Source: Stutzerimonas kirkiae
GTDB taxonomy: Bacteria > Pseudomonadota > Gammaproteobacteria > Pseudomonadales > Pseudomonadaceae
Length of the DNA: 60,729 bases
Assembly (NCBI RefSeq): GCF_004327335.1
Contig: NZ_QJUO01000026.1
Coordinates: 1-60,729 of the forward strand
Direction of reading: 5' to 3'
Positions 27,786-35,453 of the stretch are shown here, one piece after another (position 1 is the stretch's first letter; every line of letters begins with the position of its first letter). The notes below the pieces were generated by a model. That model worked only from the letters and a program-made list of their open reading frames with translations, had not been told where the DNA came from and ran no database searches. Made by a program: the position numbers and the translations under genes.

Positions 27786-30518
27786 ATGAACACGCCGACT
27801 TTTTCCCGCCGCGCCTTCGTCAAGGGCGGCAGCCTTGCGGCGCTGGCCACGCCGCTGCTGGCAGGCACCGCGCTGGCCGGCCCGCGCCAGACGCCGGATA
27901 CCTCCGCCACAGGCGTCGCCCTGCACTGGTTGTCCGGCAAGCGGCCTGCGGCCTTTGCCGGCGTCACCTGGGGCACGCCCTGGCCGCGTGGGCAGGTGGC
28001 GGCCGGCAGTGGCTTCGAACTGAGCGATAGCCACGGGCACGCCTTCGACCTGCAGAGCTGGCCGCTGGCGTACTGGCCGGACGGCTCGCTGAAATGGAGC
28101 GGCCATGCCCTCGCCGCGCACGACGCGACGGATGTCCAGTACATCCTGCAGCCCGTGGCCCAACCCGCTGCGGCGGGCAAGCCCCTGGTCACGGAAAGCG
28201 CCACGGCCTTGGTGCTCGACACCGGCCCGCTGCGCTGCGTGATCCCGCGCCAGGGCAGTCAGTTGATCAGCGAAATCCGTCGCCAGGGCCAACCTGCCCT
28301 GCTCGGTGGCGAGCTGCTGCTGCGGGTGCAGGGCGATCCGGACCAGCCGGTGCAGGAAACCCGCCACTACCGCAGCGAGGTACGCGAGGCCGTCGTCGAG
28401 CAGCACGGCCCGGTGCGCGCGGTGATCGCCCTGCGCGGCGTGCACAGCGCCGCTGACGGCCACAGCCTGCTGCCCTTCAGCGTGCGCCTGTACGCCTACG
28501 CCGGCTCCAGCGCACTGCGCCTGCTGCACAGCATCGTCTATGACGGCAACGAACAAGAGGATTTCATCCAGGGCCTGGGCCTGAGCTTTCAAGTGCCGTT
28601 GCAAGCGCCGCTGCATGATCGCCATGTGCGCTTCGTCGGCGCCAATGGCGGCCTGTTCGGCGAGGCGGTGCGTGGCCTGTCCGGGCTGCGCCGCGATCCG
28701 GGAGAAGGCGTGATCGCCGCGCAACGGGCCGGGCGCGCCACGCCGCCGTTGGCGGAGCCGGTGGCCAGCGGCCTCGGCTATATCCCCGCCTTCGGCAGCT
28801 ACCGGCTGCTGCAGGCGCACCCGGACGGCTTCTCCATCGCCAAGCGCACCGCCAGCGGCCAGGGCTGGATACAGGCCGCCAGCGGCGAACGCGCCGCCGG
28901 CGTCGGCTACCTCGGCGCCCCGGACGGCGGCGTGGTGTTCGGCATCCGCAATTTCTGGCAGAGCTATCCCGGCCAACTGGACATCGAGGACGCCCATACC
29001 GAGCAGGCCAGGGTCACCCTCTGGCTATGGGCGCCACAGGCACAGCCGATGGACCTGCGCTTCTACCACGATGGCCTCGGCCAGGACAGCCACGCCAAGC
29101 AGCGCGAAGCCCTGGACATCACCTACGAGGACTACGAGCCCGGCTTCGGCTCGCCGCTGGGCGTGGCCCGCACCAGCGAACTGGAGCTGCAGTTCATCGC
29201 CGCCACGCCCTCCAGCGAGCGCCTGCTGGCCATCGCCGAGCGCATCCAGGAGCCGCCGCTGCTGCTGGCCAGCCCCGAGCGCCTGCACGCCGCCGGCGTG
29301 TTCGGCCCGGCCTGGTCGCCACGGCGGGCGGGCGAAGAGGCGCTGGAAAGCCAGTTGTCCTGGTACTTCGAGTTCTACCGCGACGAGGTCGAGCAACGCC
29401 GCTGGTACGGCTTCTGGGACTACGGCGACGTCATGCACACCTACGACGGCGACCGCCATGTCTGGCGCTACGATGTCGGCGGCTATGCCTGGGACAACTC
29501 GGAGCTCTCCACCGACCTCTGGCTCTGGTACTACTTCCTGCGCAGCGGGCGCCGCGACGTGTTCCGCATGGCCGAGGCGATGACCCGCCACACCGGCGAG
29601 GTGGACGTACACCACATCGGCCCGTTCGCGCCCCTCGGCTCGCGCCACAACGTGCGCCACTGGGGCGACAGCGCCAAGCAGTTGCGCGTCTCCACCGCCG
29701 CCAACCGGCGCTTCCTCTATTACCTGACCGCCGACGAGCGCACCGGCGACCTGCTGCGCGCGCAGAACGAAGCGCTGCGCACCCTGCAACGGGTGGTACC
29801 GGCGCGCAAGATCGGCCAGCAGGCGGCGGCGGACCCGCAACAGGTCAACCTGTTCTTCGGCATCGACTGGGGGGCGGTCGCCGCCGCCTGGCTGACCGAG
29901 TGGGAACGCACTGGCGACGACGCCATCCGCCAGCGCCTGCTGAACGGCATGCGCAGCATCGCCGCCCAGCCCCATGGTTTCTTCAGCGGCTCGGCGGACC
30001 TGCATATCGACAGCGGCAGTTTCCAGCGCAACGACAGCGGGCAGCTCTACGTGCTGCACCTGAGCGCGGTGTTCGGCCTGGCGGAAATCTGCGGCGAGCT
30101 GCTGCAACTGCTGCCGGAACCGGCTTTCGAGCGCGCCTGGCTGGACTACTGCCGGCTCTACAACGCCACGCCCGAGCAGCAGCGCCAGGCGCTCGGCCAG
30201 CCTCTGCCGAAAACCAATCTCAAGCAGGCCCATGCACGCCTCAGCGCCTTCGCCGGCTACTGGCACCACGACCCGGCCCTGCAAGCGCGCGCCTGGGCCG
30301 AGTTCCACGCGGGCGAAGGCGGCATTCCCCGCCCCAACCAGCGTATGCGCGAAATAGCCGTGCCGGCCTACCTGCACCCGGTGCGCGAGGCCGAGCCGGT
30401 GTCCGTCATCGACCAGCGCTCCGGCAGCACCCATGACGCCAACCTGTCCACCAACGCCGTCGCGCAATGGGGCCTGACCGCCATCGCGCTGCTGGCCCTG
30501 GCGGGACCGGCGCGTTGA
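27786..30518 (+). CDS. Tat-exported PcRGLX/YetA-like protein (possible polysaccharide lyase)
   Basis: A 910-residue protein. The Tat signal SRRAFVKGG (residues 7-15) is followed by a hydrophobic stretch ending about TALAG. The opening block VALHWLSGKRPAAFAGVTWG with TPWPRG is typical of the N-terminal domain of the family that includes fungal exo-rhamnogalacturonan lyase PcRGLX (PL26) and B. subtilis YetA. A later block GSRHNVRHWGD (about residue 617) is also family-like. Expected location is the periplasm. Activity on rhamnogalacturonan in this organism is inference, and no other pectin genes are seen. It lies 100 bp after the TonB receptor and 29 bp before a DUF6250 gene. Confidence 0.75.
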   Translation: MNTPTFSRRAFVKGGSLAALATPLLAGTALAGPRQTPDTSATGVALHWLSGKRPAAFAGVTWGTPWPRGQVAAGSGFELSDSHGHAFDLQSWPLAYWPDGSLKWSGHALAAHDATDVQYILQPVAQPAAAGKPLVTESATALVLDTGPLRCVIPRQGSQLISEIRRQGQPALLGGELLLRVQGDPDQPVQETRHYRSEVREAVVEQHGPVRAVIALRGVHSAADGHSLLPFSVRLYAYAGSSALRLLHSIVYDGNEQEDFIQGLGLSFQVPLQAPLHDRHVRFVGANGGLFGEAVRGLSGLRRDPGEGVIAAQRAGRATPPLAEPVASGLGYIPAFGSYRLLQAHPDGFSIAKRTASGQGWIQAASGERAAGVGYLGAPDGGVVFGIRNFWQSYPGQLDIEDAHTEQARVTLWLWAPQAQPMDLRFYHDGLGQDSHAKQREALDITYEDYEPGFGSPLGVARTSELELQFIAATPSSERLLAIAERIQEPPLLLASPERLHAAGVFGPAWSPRRAGEEALESQLSWYFEFYRDEVEQRRWYGFWDYGDVMHTYDGDRHVWRYDVGGYAWDNSELSTDLWLWYYFLRSGRRDVFRMAEAMTRHTGEVDVHHIGPFAPLGSRHNVRHWGDSAKQLRVSTAANRRFLYYLTADERTGDLLRAQNEALRTLQRVVPARKIGQQAAADPQQVNLFFGIDWGAVAAAWLTEWERTGDDAIRQRLLNGMRSIAAQPHGFFSGSADLHIDSGSFQRNDSGQLYVLHLSAVFGLAEICGELLQLLPEPAFERAWLDYCRLYNATPEQQRQALGQPLPKTNLKQAHARLSAFAGYWHHDPALQARAWAEFHAGEGGIPRPNQRMREIAVPAYLHPVREAEPVSVIDQRSGSTHDANLSTNAVAQWGLTAIALLALAGPAR

Positions 30519-30547
30519 ACGATCCATTCATAACAGAGAGCAATCGC

Positions 30548-31207
30548 ATGCCCACCCGCGTGACCACGGCGCAGCCATTCGACCACGAAGCCTGCGCCCC
30601 GGAGATTCTCGTCGAGGATGATTTCCAGCGGTTTTCCAGCCAGCGCTGGCGAGTCGAGGCCCAGCACCCGGACACCCGGGTCGGCGTCGCCGATGGCCAG
30701 TTGCTGATCGACAGCCCGCAGGGCGTCACCGTCTGGCTCGACCAGCCGCTGGACGGCGCCTACCGCATCGAGTTCCAGCGCCAGGTGCTGCTGGGCGACG
30801 GGCCGAACGACCGCCTGTCCGATCTCAACCAGTTCTGGGGCGCGCGCGACCCGCGCCGCGCCGCGCTGTTCACCCGCAACGGCATCCTGGAGGAGTACGA
30901 CGAGCTGGACCTGTACTACGTCGGCATGGGCGGCAACGGCAACACCACCACGCGCTTTCGCCACTACGACGGCACTGGCGAGCGGCCGCTGCTGGGGGAA
31001 TACAGCGACCCCGGCCACCTGTTGCAAGCCAACCGGCGCTACCACATCGGTATCGAGGTGGATGGCATCGGCACGCGCTTCCTGGTCGATGGGCAGTTGT
31101 TTTTCGAAACGCGACACCAGGGTACCAGCGGCGGCGGCTACTTTGGCTTCCGCTCGGTCTGGTCGCGCCAGCTCATCAGTCACTTCCGGGTGCTGCGCCT
31201 GGCATAG
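30548..31207 (+). CDS. DUF6250-domain protein
   Basis: A 219-residue protein with a beta-sandwich, concanavalin-like look. Landmarks are EDDFQRFSSQRWRVEAQHPD, DLNQFWGARDP, LYYVGMGGNGNTTTRFRHYD and GGYFGFRSVWSRQLISHFRV. I take this as DUF6250, a family I know mainly beside polysaccharide-degradation genes. No signal peptide is visible from the ATG at 30548. Continuing upstream in frame does not add one. Function unknown. Likely co-transcribed with the PcRGLX/YetA-like gene 29 bp upstream. Confidence 0.72.
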   Translation: MPTRVTTAQPFDHEACAPEILVEDDFQRFSSQRWRVEAQHPDTRVGVADGQLLIDSPQGVTVWLDQPLDGAYRIEFQRQVLLGDGPNDRLSDLNQFWGARDPRRAALFTRNGILEEYDELDLYYVGMGGNGNTTTRFRHYDGTGERPLLGEYSDPGHLLQANRRYHIGIEVDGIGTRFLVDGQLFFETRHQGTSGGGYFGFRSVWSRQLISHFRVLRLA

Positions 31208-31291
31208 CCTGCCAGCCCCCTGAAAACACAGCAGCCCCACCCGCCCCCGGTCGCTTCCGCACAGGCGGGGCCTGGTGTCGAAGGGAAGGGC

Positions 31292-31372
31292 ATGGCGACC
31301 GGGTTGGTCATTTTGTGTGGGCTGGTGGTGTTCGCCCTTGTGGTGTACACCCGCCGCAGAAGCAGTGACTGA
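31292..31372 (+). CDS. Possible 26-residue membrane microprotein, copy 1
   Basis: ATG preceded by GAAGGGAAGGGC. The predicted peptide has one hydrophobic segment (TGLVILCGLVVFALVVY) and a basic end (TRRRSSD). A related inverted frame lies at 31838-31930. They share 24 identical bases (TTGGTCATTTTGTGTGGGCT plus GGTG) and TACACCCGCCGCAG. It may be a true small membrane peptide or part of a non-coding repeat. Confidence 0.35.
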   Translation: MATGLVILCGLVVFALVVYTRRRSSD

Positions 31373-31469
31373 GCCACCGGTTGCGCCCCTCGGCGCCTGA
31401 GCTCCGCTTCGCTACGTTCCCTTCATTCATTCCGGCATCGCTCCGGGGGCCGGTGTACAAGGACTATCA

Positions 31470-31598
31470 ATGGCCCTTTACACCCCTCGTGACATCCCAG
31501 CCACTCGCGGCCCTGCGCAATGCCTGCGTTCAGCCTTCTGGAACGGGGGCGAGGATGCGGCGCCAATGGAACCGATTCGCATAGTAAAAAACGATTGA
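31470..31598 (+). CDS. Possible 42-residue hypothetical protein
   Basis: The ATG has AAGGA six bases upstream. The peptide runs MALYTPRDIPATRGPAQCLR and continues with SAFWNGGEDAAPMEPIRIV. It has ordinary composition with no membrane segment. The ribosome site and balanced composition are the only support. It lies within a repeat-rich spacer and could be part of a dispersed element. Confidence 0.35.
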   Translation: MALYTPRDIPATRGPAQCLRSAFWNGGEDAAPMEPIRIVKND

Positions 31599-31837
31599 TT
31601 GATTTGATTCGATATTTCAGGCGCCACCCGCTTCACCTCCCCGTCAGGAGGCCGAGTGGAATCGTCGTGTAAGAGGTTGAGCGGCAGGGATGCCGCGACG
31701 TGCCACTGGAACAGCGATGGAGCGAGGGAACCCCGGAGCGAAGCGCAGGGGCCGGATGTTGGGGTGCCCTTCTTTTTGCTTACTTTTTCTTGGGCAAGCA
31801 AGAAAAAGTGAGGCGCCGTAAGGGCGCAACCCGTAGA

Positions 31838-31930
31838 TCAGCCAGATACAGCTGCGGCGGGTGTACGCAGAAAGACAGAACACCACAGCAGCACCAGCCC
31901 ACACAAAATGACCAATCCGGTATTCCCCAT
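31838..31930 (-). CDS. Possible 30-residue membrane microprotein, copy 2
   Basis: The inverted counterpart of the frame at 31292. The predicted peptide starts MGNTGLVILCGLVLLW and ends RTPAAAVSG. The N-terminal TGLVILCGLV is identical in both copies, while the C-terminal half is diverged and no ribosome site is evident. It may be a decayed copy. Confidence 0.28.
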   Translation of the reverse strand: MGNTGLVILCGLVLLWCSVFLRTPAAAVSG

Positions 31931-31942
31931 ATGACGCGCCAG

Positions 31943-32881
31943 CTACCGGCTATCCCCCCCGGCCTCGCGCGCCTGCAACTCGCTATCGGCTTCGAGGAAA
32001 CTTTCGATCAGCGCCTGCGCCGGGTACGACAGCCGGTAGCCGGCGCGGCTGATGATGCCGTAGTGGGTGAAGAACTCGTCAGTCTGCATATCCAGCCCGG
32101 CGACCTTCAGCAAGCGCAAGCCGCCCTCGCCCAGGTAGGGATTGCTGGCGCTGATATTGGTGGTGCCGATGGCATCGGAGTGCTGCACCACGGCGATCAG
32201 GCTGTAGCCGTTCTCACACTCGATACTGGTCTGGAAATCCGGCTTGCCGCTCAGTTCCACCAGCGCCTTGCGCAGGTTCGGCGGGCGCACCGTGCCAGCG
32301 ATCGGGTAGCTCAGCAACTGCTCCACACTCACTTCCTCGAACGCCGCCAACGGATGCCCGGCGCGGCAGCAGAAGCCCCAGCGATGGCGGCTGAGCGGCT
32401 GCACCTGGTAGTCCGGGTCGACCTCGAAGTTGCGGCAGTCGGCAACGATGAACTCGAATTCCTCGGCCAGCAGGCGCTGGCTGAGCACCTGCCAGTTGTC
32501 CACCTGGAAGCGCAGCCGCACCTTCGGCAGGCGCGCGGTGAACAGGCCGATCGCCCGCGGCATCAGCCAGGCCGCCGGGGCCGGGCCGCAGGCGAAGCGC
32601 AGTTCGCCAGACTCCTGCTCGTTGAACTGCTGCACGTCGTTGATCAGTTCGTACACGTCGCCCATCAGCCGCCGGGCATGCTCCAGCACCACCAGCCCCT
32701 TGCGGGTCGGCTCGAGGTTGCGGTTGCGGTCCACCAGGCGCGCGCCGAAGCCCTGTTCAAGGGCCTGGATACTACGGCTGAAGGCAGACTGGGAAATATT
32801 CACGGCCTGCGCCGCCAGGGTGAAGTTGCGGTGCTCGACCAGAGCGATGAAATGCCGCAACTGGCGAAGATCAATATGCAT
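31943..32881 (-). CDS. LysR-family transcriptional regulator
   Basis: A 312-residue regulator. The winged helix-turn-helix is at residues 1-60 (DLRQLRHFIALVEHRNFTLA, then AVNISQSAFSRSIQALE), followed by a substrate-binding domain from about residue 90. I start at ATG 32881, because the in-frame extension above it comes from the 7-bp repeat array. The target is not known. It points towards the DUF6250 gene rather than being divergent from a target operon, so control of the TonB receptor/lyase set is possible but not implied by layout. Confidence 0.9.
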   Translation of the reverse strand: MHIDLRQLRHFIALVEHRNFTLAAQAVNISQSAFSRSIQALEQGFGARLVDRNRNLEPTRKGLVVLEHARRLMGDVYELINDVQQFNEQESGELRFACGPAPAAWLMPRAIGLFTARLPKVRLRFQVDNWQVLSQRLLAEEFEFIVADCRNFEVDPDYQVQPLSRHRWGFCCRAGHPLAAFEEVSVEQLLSYPIAGTVRPPNLRKALVELSGKPDFQTSIECENGYSLIAVVQHSDAIGTTNISASNPYLGEGGLRLLKVAGLDMQTDEFFTHYGIISRAGYRLSYPAQALIESFLEADSELQAREAGGDSR

Positions 32882-32920
32882 GGGCAGGGCTGTCGCTGAA
32901 TTACGGCAGTCTACTTTGCA

Positions 32921-32971
32921 GCTGCAAGCTGCAAGCTGCAAGCTGCAAGCTGCAAGCTGCAAGCTGCAAGC
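32921..32971. repeat. Second 7-bp tandem array (about 7 copies of GCTGCAA)
   Basis: Same heptamer as at 20725-20853. Its right flank CCTAGTCAGTGTGCGAGGCG followed by CAAAACCCTGCCAAG matches the flank of the first array (AATCAGTGTGAAAGGCG, AAAAAACCCTGTCAAGG). It sits 40 bases upstream of the LysR start codon, so it may overlap that promoter. Confidence 0.93.
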
Positions 32972-33061
32972 CTAGTCAGTGTGCGAGGCGGGGCCAAAAC
33001 CCTGCCAAGCGCTTTTTTCGCTTTTGCCCGCCGCCTGTAGCCTCCCCGTCCAGTTTCCGAT

Positions 33062-33213
33062 CAGGGCGATCGCGCGATACCGTTATTCACCGGGAAGGGG
33101 CTTCGATAAAAGCGCTGGAGGCTGGACGAAAAACACTGGCTGCCACGCGCTTTCGTACAGCCTCCAGCCAACGCTGTTTTCGGCTGTTTGCCGTGCAGAG
33201 CGCGATTGCCCTG
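33062..33213 (+). mobile_element. MITE-like element, copy B, with perfect 10-bp target duplication
   Basis: A 152-bp element with termini CAGGGCGATCGCGC and GCGCGATTGCCCTG (13 of 14 bases inverted). Inside is a long palindrome with arms AGCGCTGGAGGCTGGACGAAA and TTTCGTACAGCCTCCAGCC. AGTTTCCGAT directly precedes (33052-33061) and directly follows (33214-33223) the element. It has no coding capacity. It lies just upstream of the AhpA/YtjB-like gene. Confidence 0.9.
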
Positions 33214-33296
33214 AGTTTCCGATTACCAGACCTTCTGAGTCAGTCTTGCATCTCGTATACTGCCCGCAATTTCCCCACCGAGAAGAGCCGAGCGCT

Positions 33297-34811
33297 GTGA
33301 AGCGGCCATCGTCAGTAAAACCAGACAATTTCTTCCTGCTGCTCTATCGCGCCCTGTTCCAGCGCCGTGTGCCGCTGGTCCTGCGTATCGTCAGCCATAC
33401 CCTGCTGCTGGTAGCGCTGGCCCTGGCGATCTACGCCTGGGTCATGGGCATGCAGTTCAGGAGCGCCATGGAACAGCATGCCGACGCCCTGGGCCAGAGC
33501 CTGGTATCGCAGACCGCCGCATCGGCCACGCAGTCGCTGGTGGCCAATGACATCCTCAGCCTCAACGTATTGCTGAACAACCTGGTGAAGAACCCGCTGG
33601 TCGCCCATGCGGCCATCTACAGCGTCGACAATCGCCTGCTCGCCGAGTCCGGCAGCCGTCCGGCGCAGGGCCTGCTGGGCGATGAGCCGGGGCTCTACTC
33701 CTCACCCATCAGCTTCCAGGAGGTGATCGCCGGGCATCTGCGGCTCAGCCTGGACATGCGCCAGTTCCAGCAGCCGATGACCATCAGCCTGCAGAGCATG
33801 GGGCTGCTGGCGCTGATCCTGCTGGCACTCAGCCTGATCCTGAGCATGCGCCTGGGGCGCAAGCTGTCACTGCCGCTGCTGCAATTGCGCCAATGGCTAC
33901 GTGACCCGGACGACAACGCGCCCGGGGCGGTCCGGCGGGACGAGATCGGCGACCTGGCGCGCCAACTGCAAGCACGCCTGGTCCCCGAGCAACCCGAGCC
34001 CGAGATCGAGATCGAACTGGACGAGGCGCTGGAAGATATCCTCGACAGCCCCGTGCCGCCAGCCCGCCCGTTTGCCGATACCGATACGGACGCGATCGAC
34101 CTGTATGCCGACAGCGGACAAGGGCCGACCTTCAGCGAAGAGATCGACGACTTCGACGACGACCCACCCTTCGAGGCCGCCCGCCGCCAGCCGCTGACCA
34201 GCTTCGCCACGGCGGCGCCCGCCGCCGCCCCGCGAGCGGGCAAGAGTGCCGTACTGGCCATCCAGCTCGGCGGCCAGGAGCAGTTGCGCCGACTCTCCCG
34301 TGAGCGCCTGACCGACCTGCTGCAGCATTACCGCGACAGCCTGCAGCAGGCCGCCTCGCTCTACCAGGGCAACCTGCATACCCTCAACGACGGCAGCAGC
34401 CTGATCGTCTTCCACGCCCAGGACAACCCGCAGGAATACCTGATCCACGCCCTGTGCTGCGGCGAACTGATGCGCGCACTCGGCCACGCCCTGCAGATCG
34501 AGGTGCTCGACAGCGGCATCACCCTGCAACTGCAACTGGCGCTGACCCAGGGTGAAAACCTCTACGGCCTGAGCCAGGGCGACCTGCTGCTCAGCCAGGC
34601 GGCACAGGATGCGCTGGCCATGTCGCTGCACAGCCGCAACCTGCTGCTGCTGGAAAACGCCATCGGCAAGGACGGCCTGCTGGGCAGCCGGGCACGCATC
34701 CGCGCCATCGCCAACCCGGAAGGCGCCTACTGCGTCGAGCGCCTGCTCGATCCCTACCCGGCGCTGCTGGAGCGCCAGTTGGCGCGCATGCACGAACAGC
34801 GCACGCACTGA
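33297..34811 (+). CDS. AhpA/YtjB-family membrane protein
   Basis: A 504-residue protein starting at GTG 33297 (KRPSSVKPDNFFLLLYRALF). A first transmembrane helix (about residues 28-48) precedes a periplasmic domain with SLNVLLNNLVKNPLVAHAAI and SVDNRLLAESG. A second helix (about 160-180) leads to a long acidic linker (EIEIELDEALEDIL, DDFDDD). The cytoplasmic C-terminal part from about 310 looks cyclase-like in layout, without motifs I can call catalytic. It resembles P. aeruginosa PA4961 and enterobacterial YtjB, whose role is not settled. serB, its usual neighbour, is not here. Confidence 0.72.
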   Translation: MKRPSSVKPDNFFLLLYRALFQRRVPLVLRIVSHTLLLVALALAIYAWVMGMQFRSAMEQHADALGQSLVSQTAASATQSLVANDILSLNVLLNNLVKNPLVAHAAIYSVDNRLLAESGSRPAQGLLGDEPGLYSSPISFQEVIAGHLRLSLDMRQFQQPMTISLQSMGLLALILLALSLILSMRLGRKLSLPLLQLRQWLRDPDDNAPGAVRRDEIGDLARQLQARLVPEQPEPEIEIELDEALEDILDSPVPPARPFADTDTDAIDLYADSGQGPTFSEEIDDFDDDPPFEAARRQPLTSFATAAPAAAPRAGKSAVLAIQLGGQEQLRRLSRERLTDLLQHYRDSLQQAASLYQGNLHTLNDGSSLIVFHAQDNPQEYLIHALCCGELMRALGHALQIEVLDSGITLQLQLALTQGENLYGLSQGDLLLSQAAQDALAMSLHSRNLLLLENAIGKDGLLGSRARIRAIANPEGAYCVERLLDPYPALLERQLARMHEQRTH

Positions 34812-34930
34812 CCTCCAGCGCCTTCCCCAGGGCGATCGCCTGAACGCTCACCTGCGCTCCCGGGCAGGCATATGTCCTGCTTCAGGGGCCAGACAGTGCG
34901 ACTGGATTGGCAATCAAGTCTGCGATTGGC

Positions 34931-34952
34931 AGAACACCGCTATCGGTGTTCT
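34931..34952 (+). terminator. Hairpin downstream of the AhpA/YtjB-like gene
   Basis: AGAACACCG (34931-34939) pairs perfectly with CGGTGTTCT (34944-34952) across a CTAT loop, followed by GTTGTCCGTATT. It lies 120 bases after the stop codon and is a plausible terminator. Confidence 0.65.
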
Positions 34953-34978
34953 GTTGTCCGTATTATCGCGAACCCGGG

Positions 34979-35148
34979 CAGCCCCGCTACGAAACACGCA
35001 TGAACCCGTCGCACATATCAATAAGGGGGGCCTCTTCGTTGGTGTCCCTGCCGACGAAGGTTTCGTAGCGGGGCTGGCCGGGCTCGCGGCGAATATCGAG
35101 GCGACCATGGAAAGAGCCGCCGGCGCAGTGCCGAATCATCCGTAGGGC
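34979..35148 (-). repeat. Dispersed repeat copy 2 with a 17-bp inverted repeat
   Basis: CAGCCCCGCTACGAAAC (34979-34995) is perfectly inverted at 35060-35076. The adjoining 73 bp (35076-35148) is the inverted homologue of 9486-9558. The surrounding gap (34812-35453, 642 bp) also contains a palindrome at about 35210-35290 (GGCGGGACGGGGC and GCCCCGTCCCGCC). I see no gene in the gap. Confidence 0.75.
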
Positions 35149-35453
35149 TTGCAGTGTCGCGCTCTTTCCTACAGGCGCTGCTTAAGGTGGCTGTGCGGAT
35201 GCCGGGTGGCGGGACGGGGCCTTCGCCGCCAGGGATGGCGGCGAAGAGCTACAGGGATGTATTCACGCGTGCCCCGTCCCGCCACCTGGCATTCGCACAG
35301 GGGCGATGACCTTGAGGTAACGCAGTACATATAGCCAGCCAGACACACTATTGCCAATCCGGTCGCAAAGCATCGCTCCCCGATACGGCCTGGCCGGCTT
35401 TTCATGCACAATGGCCGGCAAAACAATGACGTCTAAAGATCGGGAGCATCGAC

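Larger units (their letters stand above)
31208..31942. repeat. Repeat-rich spacer between DUF6250 and LysR genes
   Basis: This 735-bp gap holds an inverted pair of related segments (31292-31372 and 31838-31930), a possible 42-residue ORF (31470-31598), and GC-rich stretches such as CCGGAGCGAAGCGCAGGGGCC (31731-31751). From memory, similar stretches recur in pseudomonad spacers. I recognise no full insertion sequence. Confidence 0.6.

Noticed and set aside
32882..32962. Upstream extension of the LysR gene to 32962
   Set aside because: The added residues come from the heptamer array. ATG 32881 gives the normal LysR N-terminus and length.
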